The notes: generated by a model from the sequence alone, not told the origin. A stretch of 64,000 nucleotides of DNA from JAEXOD01 sp043805435 (GCA_043805435.1 JAZDHY010000044.1:124001-188000); one strand, 5' to 3'; positions 36,301 through 45,382 are shown, numbered from the stretch's first letter. Program-made: numbers and translations.

Positions 36301-37574
36301 ATGGTGCGGAATTAACCGTAACAGACAATCAAGAAGTATTAAAAGGCGAAGAATTATATCGTCACGATCCATATAACGCACTTATCTTAACAGATATAGG
36401 CGGTCGTGTATCGTATGTTGATTTGATTGATAATGTTACCGTTCAACAAGTTCCCGATGAACAGACAGGACACGTTCAAAAAGTAGTAATTGAATCGAAA
36501 GATAAAACGTTAACTCCGGGTGTTCAAATTATTGATGTTACAGGTGAAACAAAGGTTTATACAATTCCTAACAGAGCTTATTTATCCGTTGATGAAGGCG
36601 ATTTAGTTAAACCGGGTACAATATTAGCCAAAATATCACGTGCAGCATCAAAGACACGGGATATTACGGGTGGTTTACCACGAGTAACAGAGTTGTTTGA
36701 AGCACGCAGCCCACACGATCCTGCTGTTATATCCGATATTGAAGGTATAGTTAAGTTTGGAGCTCGTAAAAAAGGTTCGCGTGAAATTATAATTGAATCT
36801 TTAGATGGATCCATAACTAAATCTTACAATATTCCTTACGGTAAACATATTCTTGTAAATGAAGGAGATGAGATACCTGCAGGTGAAAAAATTACCGACG
36901 GTCCAATTGACGCACATGATATTTTGCGTATCAAAGGAACCAATGCGGTTCAAGAATATCTTGTTAATGAAATTCAAGAAGTTTATCGTGTTCAAGGTGT
37001 AAAAATAAATGATAAACATATTGAAATTATAGTACGTCAAATGTTACAAAAATTAAGAATTATTTCTTCGGGTGATTCTCCGTTTATTGAAGAGGATTTA
37101 GTTGACAGACTTAAAGTAGCGGATGCTAATACTAAACTTTCTAACTTAGTATCGGTTGTTGAACCGGGTCAGTCCAAATTCCACTCAGGTGAATTGATTG
37201 CAAAATCTAAATTGCGTGAAGTAAATATCGATTTGGTAAGACGCGGTAGAATTGAAATTAAAGCTCAAGACGCCGAGTCTGCAACATTTGATAACATATT
37301 GTTGGGTATTACTTCTGCAGCATTATCAACAGAAAGCTTTATCTCGGCAGCGTCATTCCAGGAAACAACTAAGGTGTTAACTAATGCCGCTACTGAAGCA
37401 CGAGCAGATAATTTGCTGGGCTTAAAAGAAAACGTTGTTATGGGACATTTAATTCCAGCCGGAACGGGACTTAAAAAATACCGTAGTATAATGCTTGAAA
37501 ATGAAGTTATAGAAGTTGAAAAACCCGTAATAATTACTGAAGAAGTACCAAAAGTAGAACCGGTTAATAATTAA
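33318..37574 (+). CDS. rpoC: RNA polymerase beta' subunit
   Basis: 1418 aa. The N-terminal zinc site (CAC...CDRC, 'CACGKYKGIRYKGIVCDRCG'), the catalytic loop 'NADFDGDQMAVH' with three aspartates that hold magnesium, the trigger loop/bridge helix region ('ARGSQEQVRQLAGMRGLM', 'AQSIGEPGTQLTLRTFH') and the second zinc site 'CESKHGVCAKCYG' are all present. The C-terminal tail (~30 residues) is acidic. It completes the rplKAJL-rpoBC cluster; 108 bases then separate it from rpsL, with a new promoter. Confidence 0.99.
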   Translation: MKLKSQEIKVKAIEKLTISLASPDDILSRSHGEVTKPETINYRSFRPEKDGLFCEKIFGPVKDWECACGKYKGIRYKGIVCDRCGVEVTLKSVRRERMGHIGLAVPVVHIWFFKALPSKIGNIIGMTTKELEKIIYYESYVVINPGPTGLKVKDLISEDQYFEILNSLPNDNDNLDDTDPKKFIARIGGEAIKEILKSTPIESTFYDLKAQLFDETSQQKRNDILKRLRVLEAFKEREGKKINKPEWMVLSVIPVIPPELRPLVPLEGGRFATSDLNDLYRRVIIRNNRLRRLIDIKAPEVILRNEKRMLQEAVDALFDNSRRASAVRSDGNRPLKSLSDVLKGKQGRFRQNLLGKRVDYSGRSVIVVGPELKLHQCGLPKDMAVELFKPFIIRKLIERGVYKTVKSARKAVDRKDPVIWDILEKLIVGHPVMLNRAPTLHRLGIQAFQPILIDGKAIQLHPMVCTAFNADFDGDQMAVHIPLSYEAQLEASMLMLSSHNILSPQNGNPIVIPTQDIILGCYYLTKVRAGAKGEGMIFGDSQEVIIAYDTKVVDLHAKIKVRINGEFITTTVGRVIFNKIIPPEMGYYNEILVKKIFSGFIYKMFIKLGNKVTARFLDDLKDLGFRYATAAGVSISFSDMIIPEEKELIVKESNTKVAGVLSEHENGLITDTERYNKIIDIWTDTTYKVSSKLLARLKVDQAGFNSLFMMVDSGARGSQEQVRQLAGMRGLMQKPQKSLSGQSGEIIENPIIANFKEGLSVLEYFISTHGARKGLADTALKTADAGYLTRRLCDVAQDVIISEIDCGTIRGVYVSAIKEAEQEREPLAERINGRVVQEDIYDPRTDELIAQAGELINEEIADLIDEANIDEVYIRTVLTCESKHGVCAKCYGRDLTRGHLVEVGEAVGIIAAQSIGEPGTQLTLRTFHLGGTSSRVASQSAITVSVPGTIKYEKINYVSKKDTFGNNINVVIGRRGTISIYDQDNRQIKKYTIPYGAELTVTDNQEVLKGEELYRHDPYNALILTDIGGRVSYVDLIDNVTVQQVPDEQTGHVQKVVIESKDKTLTPGVQIIDVTGETKVYTIPNRAYLSVDEGDLVKPGTILAKISRAASKTRDITGGLPRVTELFEARSPHDPAVISDIEGIVKFGARKKGSREIIIESLDGSITKSYNIPYGKHILVNEGDEIPAGEKITDGPIDAHDILRIKGTNAVQEYLVNEIQEVYRVQGVKINDKHIEIIVRQMLQKLRIISSGDSPFIEEDLVDRLKVADANTKLSNLVSVVEPGQSKFHSGELIAKSKLREVNIDLVRRGRIEIKAQDAESATFDNILLGITSAALSTESFISAASFQETTKVLTNAATEARADNLLGLKENVVMGHLIPAGTGLKKYRSIMLENEVIEVEKPVIITEEVPKVEPVNN

Positions 37575-37614
37575 TTAATTATAATAAAAAACGAAAAAAT
37601 AATAGAATCAATAC

Positions 37615-37643
37615 TTGACAAAATAAAAAAATAAGGCTATATT
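37615..37643 (+). promoter_or_regulatory. Strong sigma-70 promoter before rpsL
   Basis: TTGACA (37615-37620), 17-base spacer, TATATT (37638-37643). The -35 box and spacing match the E. coli consensus exactly. It should drive the str-S10-spc-alpha run. Transcription would start near 37650, ~33 bases before the gene. Confidence 0.8.
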
Positions 37644-37682
37644 ACAAGTCTGTTTTTTAGTTAAGTTACTTAGGAGAAATTT

Positions 37683-38060
37683 GTGCCAACAATTAATCAA
37701 TTAGTAAGAAAAGGACGTGTTAAAGTAACATCGAAAAACAAAGCACCAGCTTTGGCAGCTTGTCCGCAGAAACGCGGAGTATGTACAAGAGTATATACAA
37801 CAACACCAAAGAAACCTAATTCTGCCTTAAGAAAAGTAGCAAGAGTTAGATTGACAAATGGAATAGAAGTTACTGCTTACATACCGGGAGAAGGTCATAA
37901 CCTTCAAGAACACTCAATCGTATTGATTAGAGGTGGAAGAGTGAAAGATTTACCAGGTGTAAGATACCACATAATTCGTGGTACATTAGATACAAGTGGC
38001 GTTGAAGATAGAAAAAAATCAAGATCTAAATACGGTACTAAAAAACCAAAAGCAAAATAG
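37683..38060 (+). CDS. rpsL: Ribosomal protein S12
   Basis: 125 aa from GTG (preceded by TTAGGAG). It lines the decoding centre. 'TTTPKKPNSALRKVARVRL' carries the wild-type lysine that streptomycin resistance mutations change, and 'DLPGVRYHIIRG' holds the second such site unchanged. First gene of the str cluster. Confidence 0.98.
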   Translation: MPTINQLVRKGRVKVTSKNKAPALAACPQKRGVCTRVYTTTPKKPNSALRKVARVRLTNGIEVTAYIPGEGHNLQEHSIVLIRGGRVKDLPGVRYHIIRGTLDTSGVEDRKKSRSKYGTKKPKAK

Positions 38061-38070
38061 ATAAGAGACT

Positions 38071-38538
38071 ATGAGAAAGAAAAGAGCTGAAAAAAGGTAT
38101 ATAAAACCAGATCCAAAGTTTAACGACTTATTGGTTGCAAAATTTATCAATTATATGATGTGGAGCGGCAAAAAGACAGTTGCTCGTCAAATGATATATG
38201 ATAGTTTTGAAGTAATTGAAAAAAGAACCAACAAACCGGCTATGGAAGTTTTCCAACGTGCTATCAACAATGTTCAGCCATTGGTTGAAGTTAGAAGTAG
38301 AAGAGTTGGTGGAGCTACATATCAAGTGCCTATGGAAGTTAGACCCGAAAGAAGAGTGGCTTTAGCTTTTAGATGGATAAGAACTTATTCAAGAGCCAAA
38401 AAAGAAAAAACAATGGCAGTAAAATTAGCCTCTGAAATCATTTCCGCTTTTAATGGTGAAGGTTCATCGGTTAAGAAAAAAGAAGATACACACAGAATGG
38501 CAGAAGCAAATAAAGCATTTGCTCACTTTAAATGGTAA
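38071..38538 (+). CDS. rpsG: Ribosomal protein S7
   Basis: 155 aa. Head-of-30S assembly protein near the E site. 'MRKKRAEKRYIKPDPKFND', 'FINYMMWSGKKTVARQMIYDSF', 'VPMEVRPERRVALAFRWI' and 'NKAFAHFKW' are typical. Follows rpsL by 10 bases. Confidence 0.98.
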   Translation: MRKKRAEKRYIKPDPKFNDLLVAKFINYMMWSGKKTVARQMIYDSFEVIEKRTNKPAMEVFQRAINNVQPLVEVRSRRVGGATYQVPMEVRPERRVALAFRWIRTYSRAKKEKTMAVKLASEIISAFNGEGSSVKKKEDTHRMAEANKAFAHFKW

Positions 38539-38560
38539 TCACAAATAAGAAAAAGTTGTA

Positions 38561-40657
38561 ATGGCAGATAAAAGAGTAGACATAGAAAAAGTTAGAAACA
38601 TTGGAATTATGGCGCATATTGATGCCGGTAAGACCACTACTACAGAAAGAATTCTGTACTATACTGGTAAGACGCATCGTATGGGTGAAGTTCATGATGG
38701 TGCTGCTACTATGGACTGGATGGAACAAGAAAAAGAACGTGGTATTACTATTACAAGTGCTGCTACAACATGTTTTTGGAGAGATCATCAAATTAATATT
38801 ATTGATACTCCCGGACACGTAGATTTTACAGTTGAAGTTGAAAGATCTTTAAGAGTATTAGATGGTGCAGTTGCTTTGTTTTGTGCTGTTGGCGGTGTTG
38901 AACCACAGTCGGAAACAGTATGGAGACAAGCAAATAAATATGGCGTACCAAGAGTAGCTTTTGTAAATAAGATGGATAGAACCGGTGCGGATTTTTATAA
39001 TGCATTGGATATGATTAGAACACGTTTAGGTGCTAACCCTATTCCAATTTCGTTGCCAATAGGAAGCGGAGACTTGTTTACCGGAGTTATTGATTTAATT
39101 AGCATGAACGCAAGAATGTATACAGATGATCCTACGGGAACTCTGTTTGAAGATAAACCTATTCCTGCGGATTTAATGGGAGTTACTAATAAATATAGAA
39201 CTCTTATGTTAGAAGCTGTTTCTGATGCAGATGATACTTTACTTGAAAAGTATTTAGAAGGAAAAGAGATTACTGAAGCAGAAATAAAAATTGCTCTAAA
39301 AAAATCAACATGTTCATTAAATATTGTGCCTGTATTATGCGGTTCATCTTTTAAGAATAAAGGCGTACAAAAATTATTAGATGGTGTTATAGACTTTTTA
39401 CCTTCTCCGTTAGAAGTAGGTGAAATTGAAGCACATCACGTTGATAAAAAAGACAAAATATTTAGAAAAGTTAGTGAAACAGAAAAGTTTGCAGCTTTAG
39501 CTTTTAAAATTATGACTGATCCTTTTGTTGGAAAGTTAACATTTATAAGAGTTTATTCGGGTAAACTTGATGCCGGCTCATATATTTATAATAGTGTTTC
39601 GGATAAAAAGGAACGTGTTGGCAGAATATTACAAATGCATGCCAATCACAGAACAGATATTGAAACTGCAAGAACAGGTGATATAGTTGGTATAGTTGGA
39701 TTAAAATATACCAGAACCGGCGATACATTATGTACGGAAAATGATGCTATTGTTTTAGAAAAAATGATTTTTCCAGAACCTGTAATAAAAATTGCTATTG
39801 AACCTAAAACAAAAGCAGATCAAGATAAATTATCGGAAGCTTTAGCAAAATTATCGGATGAAGATCCAACATTTAAAGTTATTGTTGATACAGAAACAGG
39901 TCAAACAGTAATTGGCGGTATGGGAGAACTTCACTTAGAGATTTTAGTTGATAGAATGAAACGTGAATTTAAAGTTGAAGCAAATGTAGGCAACCCACAA
40001 GTTGCTTATCGCGAAACAATCACAAAATCTGTTGAAGCAAATGGTAAATTTGTTAAGCAAAGTGGTGGACGTGGTAAATTTGGTGATGTATGGATTGAAT
40101 TATCGCCAAATGCACCTGGTAAAGGTTATGAATTTGAAAACGCAATTGTTGGTGGTGCTATACCAAAAGAGTATATTCAACCAGTATCTAACGGTATAAT
40201 TGAAGCAATGCGTAATGGAGTTATAGCCGGTTACCCAGTAGTTGATGTTAAAGTTAGGTTGTTTGATGGTTCTTTTCATGATGTTGATTCTGATGAAATA
40301 TCATTCAAAGTTGCAGGTTCTATGGCTTTTAAGGAAGCGGCAAAAAAAGCAGGTGCTGTTTTATTAGAACCATTAATGCAGGTAGAAGTTATTTCACCTG
40401 AAGAATATTTAGGCGATATAATGGGTGATATAAATTCAAGAAGAGGAAAGATTGAAGGATTTCAGTCAAGAAAAGATGCTCAAATTATTAAAGCCAGAGT
40501 GCCTTTATCGGAAATGTTTGGTTATGCCACAATATTAAGATCTATGACACAAGGACGAGCAATTTACTCGATGCAATTTTCACACTATACCGAAGTTCCA
40601 AAATCTATAGTTGAAACTATTGCCGAGAAGTCAGGTAAAAGTTCAATCAAAAATTAA
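38561..40657 (+). CDS. fusA: Elongation factor G
   Basis: 698 aa GTPase that drives translocation. G1 'AHIDAGKTTTTERILYYTG', switch II 'DTPGHVDFTVEVERSLR', G4 'NKMDR', domain IV 'GKFVKQSGGRGKFGDVWIEL' and domain V 'MGDINSRRGKIEGF' are present in order, so this is a full five-domain EF-G. Some bacteria carry extra EF-G paralogues; this one is the str-cluster copy and surely the main one. Confidence 0.98.
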   Translation: MADKRVDIEKVRNIGIMAHIDAGKTTTTERILYYTGKTHRMGEVHDGAATMDWMEQEKERGITITSAATTCFWRDHQINIIDTPGHVDFTVEVERSLRVLDGAVALFCAVGGVEPQSETVWRQANKYGVPRVAFVNKMDRTGADFYNALDMIRTRLGANPIPISLPIGSGDLFTGVIDLISMNARMYTDDPTGTLFEDKPIPADLMGVTNKYRTLMLEAVSDADDTLLEKYLEGKEITEAEIKIALKKSTCSLNIVPVLCGSSFKNKGVQKLLDGVIDFLPSPLEVGEIEAHHVDKKDKIFRKVSETEKFAALAFKIMTDPFVGKLTFIRVYSGKLDAGSYIYNSVSDKKERVGRILQMHANHRTDIETARTGDIVGIVGLKYTRTGDTLCTENDAIVLEKMIFPEPVIKIAIEPKTKADQDKLSEALAKLSDEDPTFKVIVDTETGQTVIGGMGELHLEILVDRMKREFKVEANVGNPQVAYRETITKSVEANGKFVKQSGGRGKFGDVWIELSPNAPGKGYEFENAIVGGAIPKEYIQPVSNGIIEAMRNGVIAGYPVVDVKVRLFDGSFHDVDSDEISFKVAGSMAFKEAAKKAGAVLLEPLMQVEVISPEEYLGDIMGDINSRRGKIEGFQSRKDAQIIKARVPLSEMFGYATILRSMTQGRAIYSMQFSHYTEVPKSIVETIAEKSGKSSIKN

Positions 40658-40709
40658 TAATTAACTAATGAATAAACAAATTAAGAAAATAATAAATTAG
40701 GAGTTCACG

Positions 40710-41918
40710 ATGGCAAAAGCTAAATTTGATAGAAGTAAGCCACACGTTAACATTGGTACAATTGGTCACGTAGATCATGGTAAGACAACACTTACTGCAG
40801 CCATAACAATGACTTTAAGTAAATTAGGCTTGTCTGAAAAAAGAACATTTGATAGTATTGATAATGCCCCTGAAGAAAGAGAAAGAGGTATTACAATTGC
40901 AACAGCACACGTTGAATATTCAACAAAAAATCGTCACTACGCTCACGTAGATTGCCCTGGTCACGCCGATTATGTAAAAAACATGATCACAGGTGCTGCT
41001 CAAATGGACGGTGCTATATTAGTGGTTGCTGCTTCCGATGGTCCTATGCCACAAACTCGTGAACACATTTTATTGGCTCGCCAAGTAGGTGTTCCAAGAA
41101 TGGTAGTATTTCTAAACAAAGTTGATATGATGGATGATCCGGAATTAATTGAACTTGTTGAAATGGAATTAAGAGAATTATTAAGTTATTATGAATTTCC
41201 GGGTGACGATATTCCTATTGTTAAAGGTTCTGCATTACATGCTTTAGAAGCATCTTCGGATGATTCTGTTAAAACAGATGACCCAAGACTGGATTGTATT
41301 CTTGAATTAATGAAAGCATGTGACGAATATATTCCTGTTCCTGAAAGAGCTGCAGACAAACCATTTTTAATGCCTGTTGAAGACGTTTTTTCTATTACAG
41401 GTCGTGGTACAGTTGCTACCGGTAGAGTTGAAAGAGGATCGGTAAGAATTGGTGAAGAAGTTGAATTAATTGGTTTAGGTTTACACAAAAAAACAGTTGT
41501 TACCGGCGTTGAAATGTTCAGAAAAGAATTAGACAGTGCTATGGCTGGTGATAATGCAGGTATTTTATTACGTGGTGTTGACAAAAAAGAAATTGAAAGA
41601 GGAATGGTTTTAGCTAAAACCGGTTCTATTACACCTCACAAAATATTTGAAGGTGAAGTTTATATCTTGTCAAAAGAAGAAGGTGGACGTCATACTCCGT
41701 TTTTCCAAGGCTACAGACCACAATTTTACTTCAGAACAACAGATGTTACAGGTGTTGTAACATTACCTGAAGGAACAGAAATGGTTATGCCGGGTGATAA
41801 ACTTAAATTAAAAGTTACACTTATTAGTGAAATAGCAATGGAAGACGGATTACGTTTTGCTATTCGTGAAGGCGGAAGAACAGTAGGTGCAGGCGTAGTT
41901 ACAAAGATTATTGAATAA
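40710..41918 (+). CDS. tuf: Elongation factor Tu
   Basis: 402 aa GTPase that brings aminoacyl-tRNA to the ribosome. 'NIGTIGHVDHGKTTLTAAIT', 'DCPGHADYVKNMITGAAQMDGAILVVAA', 'NKVDM' and 'GRGTVATGRVERG' are intact. AGGAG precedes the ATG. It is the only tuf in the window; the Tyr-Gly-Thr tRNA cluster at 25.9 kb, which in E. coli precedes tufB, has no tuf. Confidence 0.98.
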   Translation: MAKAKFDRSKPHVNIGTIGHVDHGKTTLTAAITMTLSKLGLSEKRTFDSIDNAPEERERGITIATAHVEYSTKNRHYAHVDCPGHADYVKNMITGAAQMDGAILVVAASDGPMPQTREHILLARQVGVPRMVVFLNKVDMMDDPELIELVEMELRELLSYYEFPGDDIPIVKGSALHALEASSDDSVKTDDPRLDCILELMKACDEYIPVPERAADKPFLMPVEDVFSITGRGTVATGRVERGSVRIGEEVELIGLGLHKKTVVTGVEMFRKELDSAMAGDNAGILLRGVDKKEIERGMVLAKTGSITPHKIFEGEVYILSKEEGGRHTPFFQGYRPQFYFRTTDVTGVVTLPEGTEMVMPGDKLKLKVTLISEIAMEDGLRFAIREGGRTVGAGVVTKIIE

Positions 41919-41930
41919 AATATAAATAGT

Positions 41931-41949
41931 GGGGAACGTAAGTTCCCCC
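41931..41949 (+). terminator. Hairpin between tuf and rpsJ
   Basis: GGGGAAC-GTAA-GTTCCCC (41931-41948). Strong 7-bp stem with only a weak T-rich tail, so it is more likely an mRNA 3'-end stabiliser/processing site or partial terminator than a full stop. Confidence 0.5.
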
Positions 41950-41979
41950 TTATAAAGTTTTTATAGAGGAGAAACAAAA

Positions 41980-42288
41980 GTGCCCGGTCAAATGATTAGA
42001 ATAAAATTAAAATCGTACGATCATATATTGATAGATAAATCAACTGAAAAGATCATTAAAACAGTTAAAAGTACTGGAGCTGTAGTATCTGGTCCTATAC
42101 CATTGCCTACAAAGAGATCTGTATATACTGTATTAAGATCCCCGCACGTAGATAAAAAATCGCGTGAGCAATTTGAAATTAGGGCGCATAAAAGAATTAT
42201 TGATATTCATAATTCTAACAACAAAACCGTCGATTCTCTTAGCAAGTTAGAAATTCCGGCGGGAGTAGATATAGAGATTAAGTTATAG
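41980..42288 (+). CDS. rpsJ: Ribosomal protein S10
   Basis: 102 aa from GTG with AGAGGAG upstream. 'IRIKLKSYDHILIDKSTEKI', 'GPIPLPTKRSVYTVLRSPHVDKKSREQFE' are diagnostic. Also serves as NusE in antitermination with NusG/NusB. First gene of the S10 cluster. Confidence 0.98.
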   Translation: MPGQMIRIKLKSYDHILIDKSTEKIIKTVKSTGAVVSGPIPLPTKRSVYTVLRSPHVDKKSREQFEIRAHKRIIDIHNSNNKTVDSLSKLEIPAGVDIEIKL

Positions 42289-42299
42289 GAATAGTAAAA

Positions 42300-42920
42300 A
42301 TGCCAGGATTGTTAGGAAAAAAATTAGGAATGACAAGTTACTATACCAAAGAAGGTATTGTAGTACCGGTAACTGTAATTGAAGTTGGCCCTTGCAAAAT
42401 ACTAGAAATAAAAAATAAAGCAAAGCACGGATATGAAGCTTTAAAATTAGGATTTGGAGTACGCAAAGCCAAAAGTATAAATAAAGCACAAATAGCAGAA
42501 TATACAAGACTTAACATTGAACCTCCTCGTGTAGTTAAAGAATTCAGAAATTTTGATATTTCAGGATTTAACATTGGACAAGATTTAACTGTAGAACTTT
42601 TTAAAGAAGGTGAAAAAGTTAAAGTTACCGCTAAAAGTAAAGGTAAAGGGTTTCAAGGTGTAGTTAAACGCCACGGTTTTAGTGGAGTTGGTGGAAGAAC
42701 TCACGGACAAAGTGATAGAGAAAGAGCACCGGGATCAATTGGTTCAAGTTCATACCCATCAAGAGTATTTAAAGGTATGAAAATGGCCGGAAGAATGGGC
42801 TATGAGCAAGTAACTGTTAGAAATTTAAAAGTTGTTAAAGTTGTTCCTGAAAAGAATGTTATATTAGTTAAAGGTGCCATTCCGGGAGCTATAAATTCTT
42901 TTGTTGAAATCAATAAGTAA
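42300..42920 (+). CDS. rplC: Ribosomal protein L3
   Basis: 206 aa. Early assembly protein reaching to the peptidyl transferase centre. 'LLGKKLGMTSYY', 'KGKGFQGVVKRHGFSG', 'GSIGSSSYPSRVFKGMKMAGRMG' mark it. Follows rpsJ by 11 bases. Confidence 0.98.
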   Translation: MPGLLGKKLGMTSYYTKEGIVVPVTVIEVGPCKILEIKNKAKHGYEALKLGFGVRKAKSINKAQIAEYTRLNIEPPRVVKEFRNFDISGFNIGQDLTVELFKEGEKVKVTAKSKGKGFQGVVKRHGFSGVGGRTHGQSDRERAPGSIGSSSYPSRVFKGMKMAGRMGYEQVTVRNLKVVKVVPEKNVILVKGAIPGAINSFVEINK

Positions 42921-42934
42921 TTTGGTTGTGTGAG

Positions 42935-43561
42935 ATGAAGTTAGAAGTTTATAAAATAGATGGTACAAAAACAGGCGAGTCAATAGAACTTGCGGATTCA
43001 ATATTTGGTATAGAACCAAATGATCATATTATATATCTTTCTGTAAAAGCTACATTAGCTAACAAAAGACAAGGAACTTCCAAAGCAAAAGAAAGATGGG
43101 AAGTTGCAGGTGGTGGAAAAAAACCATGGAAGCAAAAAGGTCGTGGTGGAGCTCGTGCAGGTACGTCACGTTCACCTTTATGGGTTGGTGGTGGAACAAT
43201 ATTTGGTCCTAAACCAAGAAACTATCGTCAAAAAGTTAATAAAAAAGCAAGTATATTAGCACGTAAAAGTGCATTATCGTATAAAGCAAAAGCAGAACAG
43301 ATTATTGTTGTTGAAGATTTTAATTTTGAGACACCAAAAACTAAAGAATTAGTTAATATTTTTAGCGCACTTAAAATTTATGGAAAGAAAACATTATTGT
43401 TAACTGATGGTGTATTGGTAAATGTTTTCAAATCCGGTAGAAATATTGAAAGAGTAAATATATTAGAATCTTATAAAGCATCAACCTACGATATTTTGAA
43501 TAATCAAGTATTGTTAGTTCAGAAAGGTGCAATTGAATCTTTAGTTAATTCGTTAAATTAA
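42935..43561 (+). CDS. rplD: Ribosomal protein L4
   Basis: 208 aa from ATG 42935; an upstream TTG in frame (42926) would add MCE without a ribosome site. The long loop 'GTSKAKERWEVAGGGKKPWKQKGRGGARAGT' reaches the exit tunnel. In enterics L4 controls the S10 operon; no matching leader is visible here. Confidence 0.97.
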   Translation: MKLEVYKIDGTKTGESIELADSIFGIEPNDHIIYLSVKATLANKRQGTSKAKERWEVAGGGKKPWKQKGRGGARAGTSRSPLWVGGGTIFGPKPRNYRQKVNKKASILARKSALSYKAKAEQIIVVEDFNFETPKTKELVNIFSALKIYGKKTLLLTDGVLVNVFKSGRNIERVNILESYKASTYDILNNQVLLVQKGAIESLVNSLN

Positions 43562-43571
43562 TGTTGGTAAA

Positions 43572-43871
43572 ATGATGCAAAATATATTAATTAAACCCTT
43601 TATAACAGAAAAAATGACTGCTGTTACAGAAGCAATGCCAAATAGATATGGATTTTTTGTGGCTGTAAATGCAAACAAAATAGAAATTGCAAAAGCAATA
43701 GCTAAAAAGTTTAATGTAGAAGTAGTTGCTGTTAACACAGTAAGATATAAAGGTAAAGTTAAAACTCAATTTACCAAAAAAGGTAAATTTGAAGGTAGAA
43801 AACCAAAATTCAAGAAAGCGTTTATTACTTTGAAAAAAGATCAAGTAATAGATTTATTCGGACAAGTTTAG
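43572..43871 (+). CDS. rplW: Ribosomal protein L23
   Basis: 99 aa (ATG 43572 or 43575). Sits at the tunnel exit and docks trigger factor and SRP. 'IKPFITEKMTAVTE', 'RYGFFVAVNANKIEIAKAIAKKFNVEVVAVNT' are typical. Weak ribosome site. Confidence 0.96.
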   Translation: MMQNILIKPFITEKMTAVTEAMPNRYGFFVAVNANKIEIAKAIAKKFNVEVVAVNTVRYKGKVKTQFTKKGKFEGRKPKFKKAFITLKKDQVIDLFGQV

Positions 43872-43893
43872 AGTAGGATTGGAGTTATTATAA

Positions 43894-44715
43894 ATGGCTA
43901 TTAGAAAATTAAAACCAGTAACACCGGGAACAAGATTTGCTTCGTATTCATCTTTTAAGGAAATCACTAAAACTGGTCCTGAAAAATCGTTAACTGCCCC
44001 TATTAAAAAGTCGGGTGGTAGAAACAATTTAGGTCGAATCACCTTAAGATTTAGAGGTGGTGGACATAAAAGAACCTATAGAATTATAGATTTCAAAAGA
44101 GAAAAATATGGTATTGAAGCAAAAGTTGCAACAATAGAATATGATCCTAACCGTACTTCACGAATTGCTTTATTGCATTATGTTGACGGAGAAAAAAGAT
44201 ATATTATTGCTCCTGAAGGCTTAAAAGTTGGTGATAAAGTAATGAGCGGACCAAATAGTGAAATTAAAGTTGGAAACGCATTAAAATTAAAAGATTTACC
44301 ACTTGGAAGTTTTATACATAATGTTGAATTGAAACCGGGTAAAGGTGGTCAATTAGGCAGATCGGCCGGAACAGCAATTCAGTTGATGGCTAAAGAAGGC
44401 GATAATGCACAACTTAAGATGCCTAGCGGTGAAATTAGAAAAGTAAACCTTGAATGTATGGCTACTTATGGTGTTGTTGGAAATCATGATCATGAAAATA
44501 TAAGTTTAGGAAAGGCCGGAAGAAAACGTTGGTTAGGTAAACGCCCAACTGTACGTGGAGTTGCAATGAATCCGGTAGATCACCCAATGGGTGGCGGTGA
44601 AGGTAAGACATCAGGTGGTGGACATCCTGTATCACCTTGGGGTCAAAAAGCTAAAGGCTTAAAGACCAGAAAAAGAAAGAATCCATCTAATAAATATATT
44701 GTAAAACGAAGATAA
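43894..44715 (+). CDS. rplB: Ribosomal protein L2
   Basis: 273 aa. Needed for peptidyl transferase assembly. 'GRNNLGRITLRFRGGGHKR', 'SFIHNVELKPGKGGQLGRSAGT' and the catalytic-site neighbour 'GVAMNPVDHPMGGGEGKTSGG' with its conserved histidine are present. Confidence 0.98.
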   Translation: MAIRKLKPVTPGTRFASYSSFKEITKTGPEKSLTAPIKKSGGRNNLGRITLRFRGGGHKRTYRIIDFKREKYGIEAKVATIEYDPNRTSRIALLHYVDGEKRYIIAPEGLKVGDKVMSGPNSEIKVGNALKLKDLPLGSFIHNVELKPGKGGQLGRSAGTAIQLMAKEGDNAQLKMPSGEIRKVNLECMATYGVVGNHDHENISLGKAGRKRWLGKRPTVRGVAMNPVDHPMGGGEGKTSGGGHPVSPWGQKAKGLKTRKRKNPSNKYIVKRR

Positions 44716-44729
44716 GTTAGAGAATAAAA

Positions 44730-45017
44730 ATGCCAAGATCAGTAAAGAAAGGTCCTTATATTGCTGTCAAATTATTAGAAAAAGTACGTAAAATGAACCA
44801 GGCAGGTCTAAAAAAAATTATTAAAACTTGGTCACGTTCAAGTACAATTTCTCCTGAATTTGTTGGACATACAATTGCAATCCATAATGGAAACAAAATG
44901 ATTCCTGTTTATGTTTCGGAAAACATGGTAGGACATAAATTTGGTGAGTTTTCTCCAACAAGAATATTTCGTGGACATCCCGGAACAAAAGCTGAAAAAG
45001 CTTCAAAAGTAAAGTAA
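44730..45017 (+). CDS. rpsS: Ribosomal protein S19
   Basis: 95 aa. Head protein touching S13. 'MPRSVKKGPYIAVKLLEKV', 'KTWSRSSTISPEFVGHTIAIHNG', 'GEFSPTR.FRGH' diagnostic. Confidence 0.98.
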   Translation: MPRSVKKGPYIAVKLLEKVRKMNQAGLKKIIKTWSRSSTISPEFVGHTIAIHNGNKMIPVYVSENMVGHKFGEFSPTRIFRGHPGTKAEKASKVK

Positions 45018-45037
45018 AGATAATTAGAGGAATATTG

Positions 45038-45382
45038 ATGGAAGCAAAAGCCACAAACAGGTATATTGGAACTTCGCCTCGTAAGATGAGATTAGTTATT
45101 GATTTGATTCGGGGAAAAGCTGTTGATCAAGCAATTGAAATATTACATTTTAATACAAAACATGCTGCAAAAGATGCCGAAATGGTATTAAGATCAGCAG
45201 TAGCTAATATGATGAATAAAGAAGATAATAATAAATTAGAAACATCCGATTTATTTGTTAAAGAAGTATTTGTAAATCAAGGACCTTCGGTAAAGCGTAT
45301 TTTGCCTGCCCCTATGGGAAGAGCATATCGTATGCAGAAGCGTTCAAATCACTTAACAATAATTATTGCAACTAAAGGATAA
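45038..45382 (+). CDS. rplV: Ribosomal protein L22
   Basis: 114 aa from ATG 45038 with TTAGAGGA upstream; a TTG one codon before is ignored. 'RYIGTSPRKMRLVIDLIRGKAVDQAIEIL' and the tunnel hairpin 'KRILPAPMGRAYRMQKRSNHLTI' (site of macrolide resistance changes) look wild type. Confidence 0.97.
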   Translation: MEAKATNRYIGTSPRKMRLVIDLIRGKAVDQAIEILHFNTKHAAKDAEMVLRSAVANMMNKEDNNKLETSDLFVKEVFVNQGPSVKRILPAPMGRAYRMQKRSNHLTIIIATKG

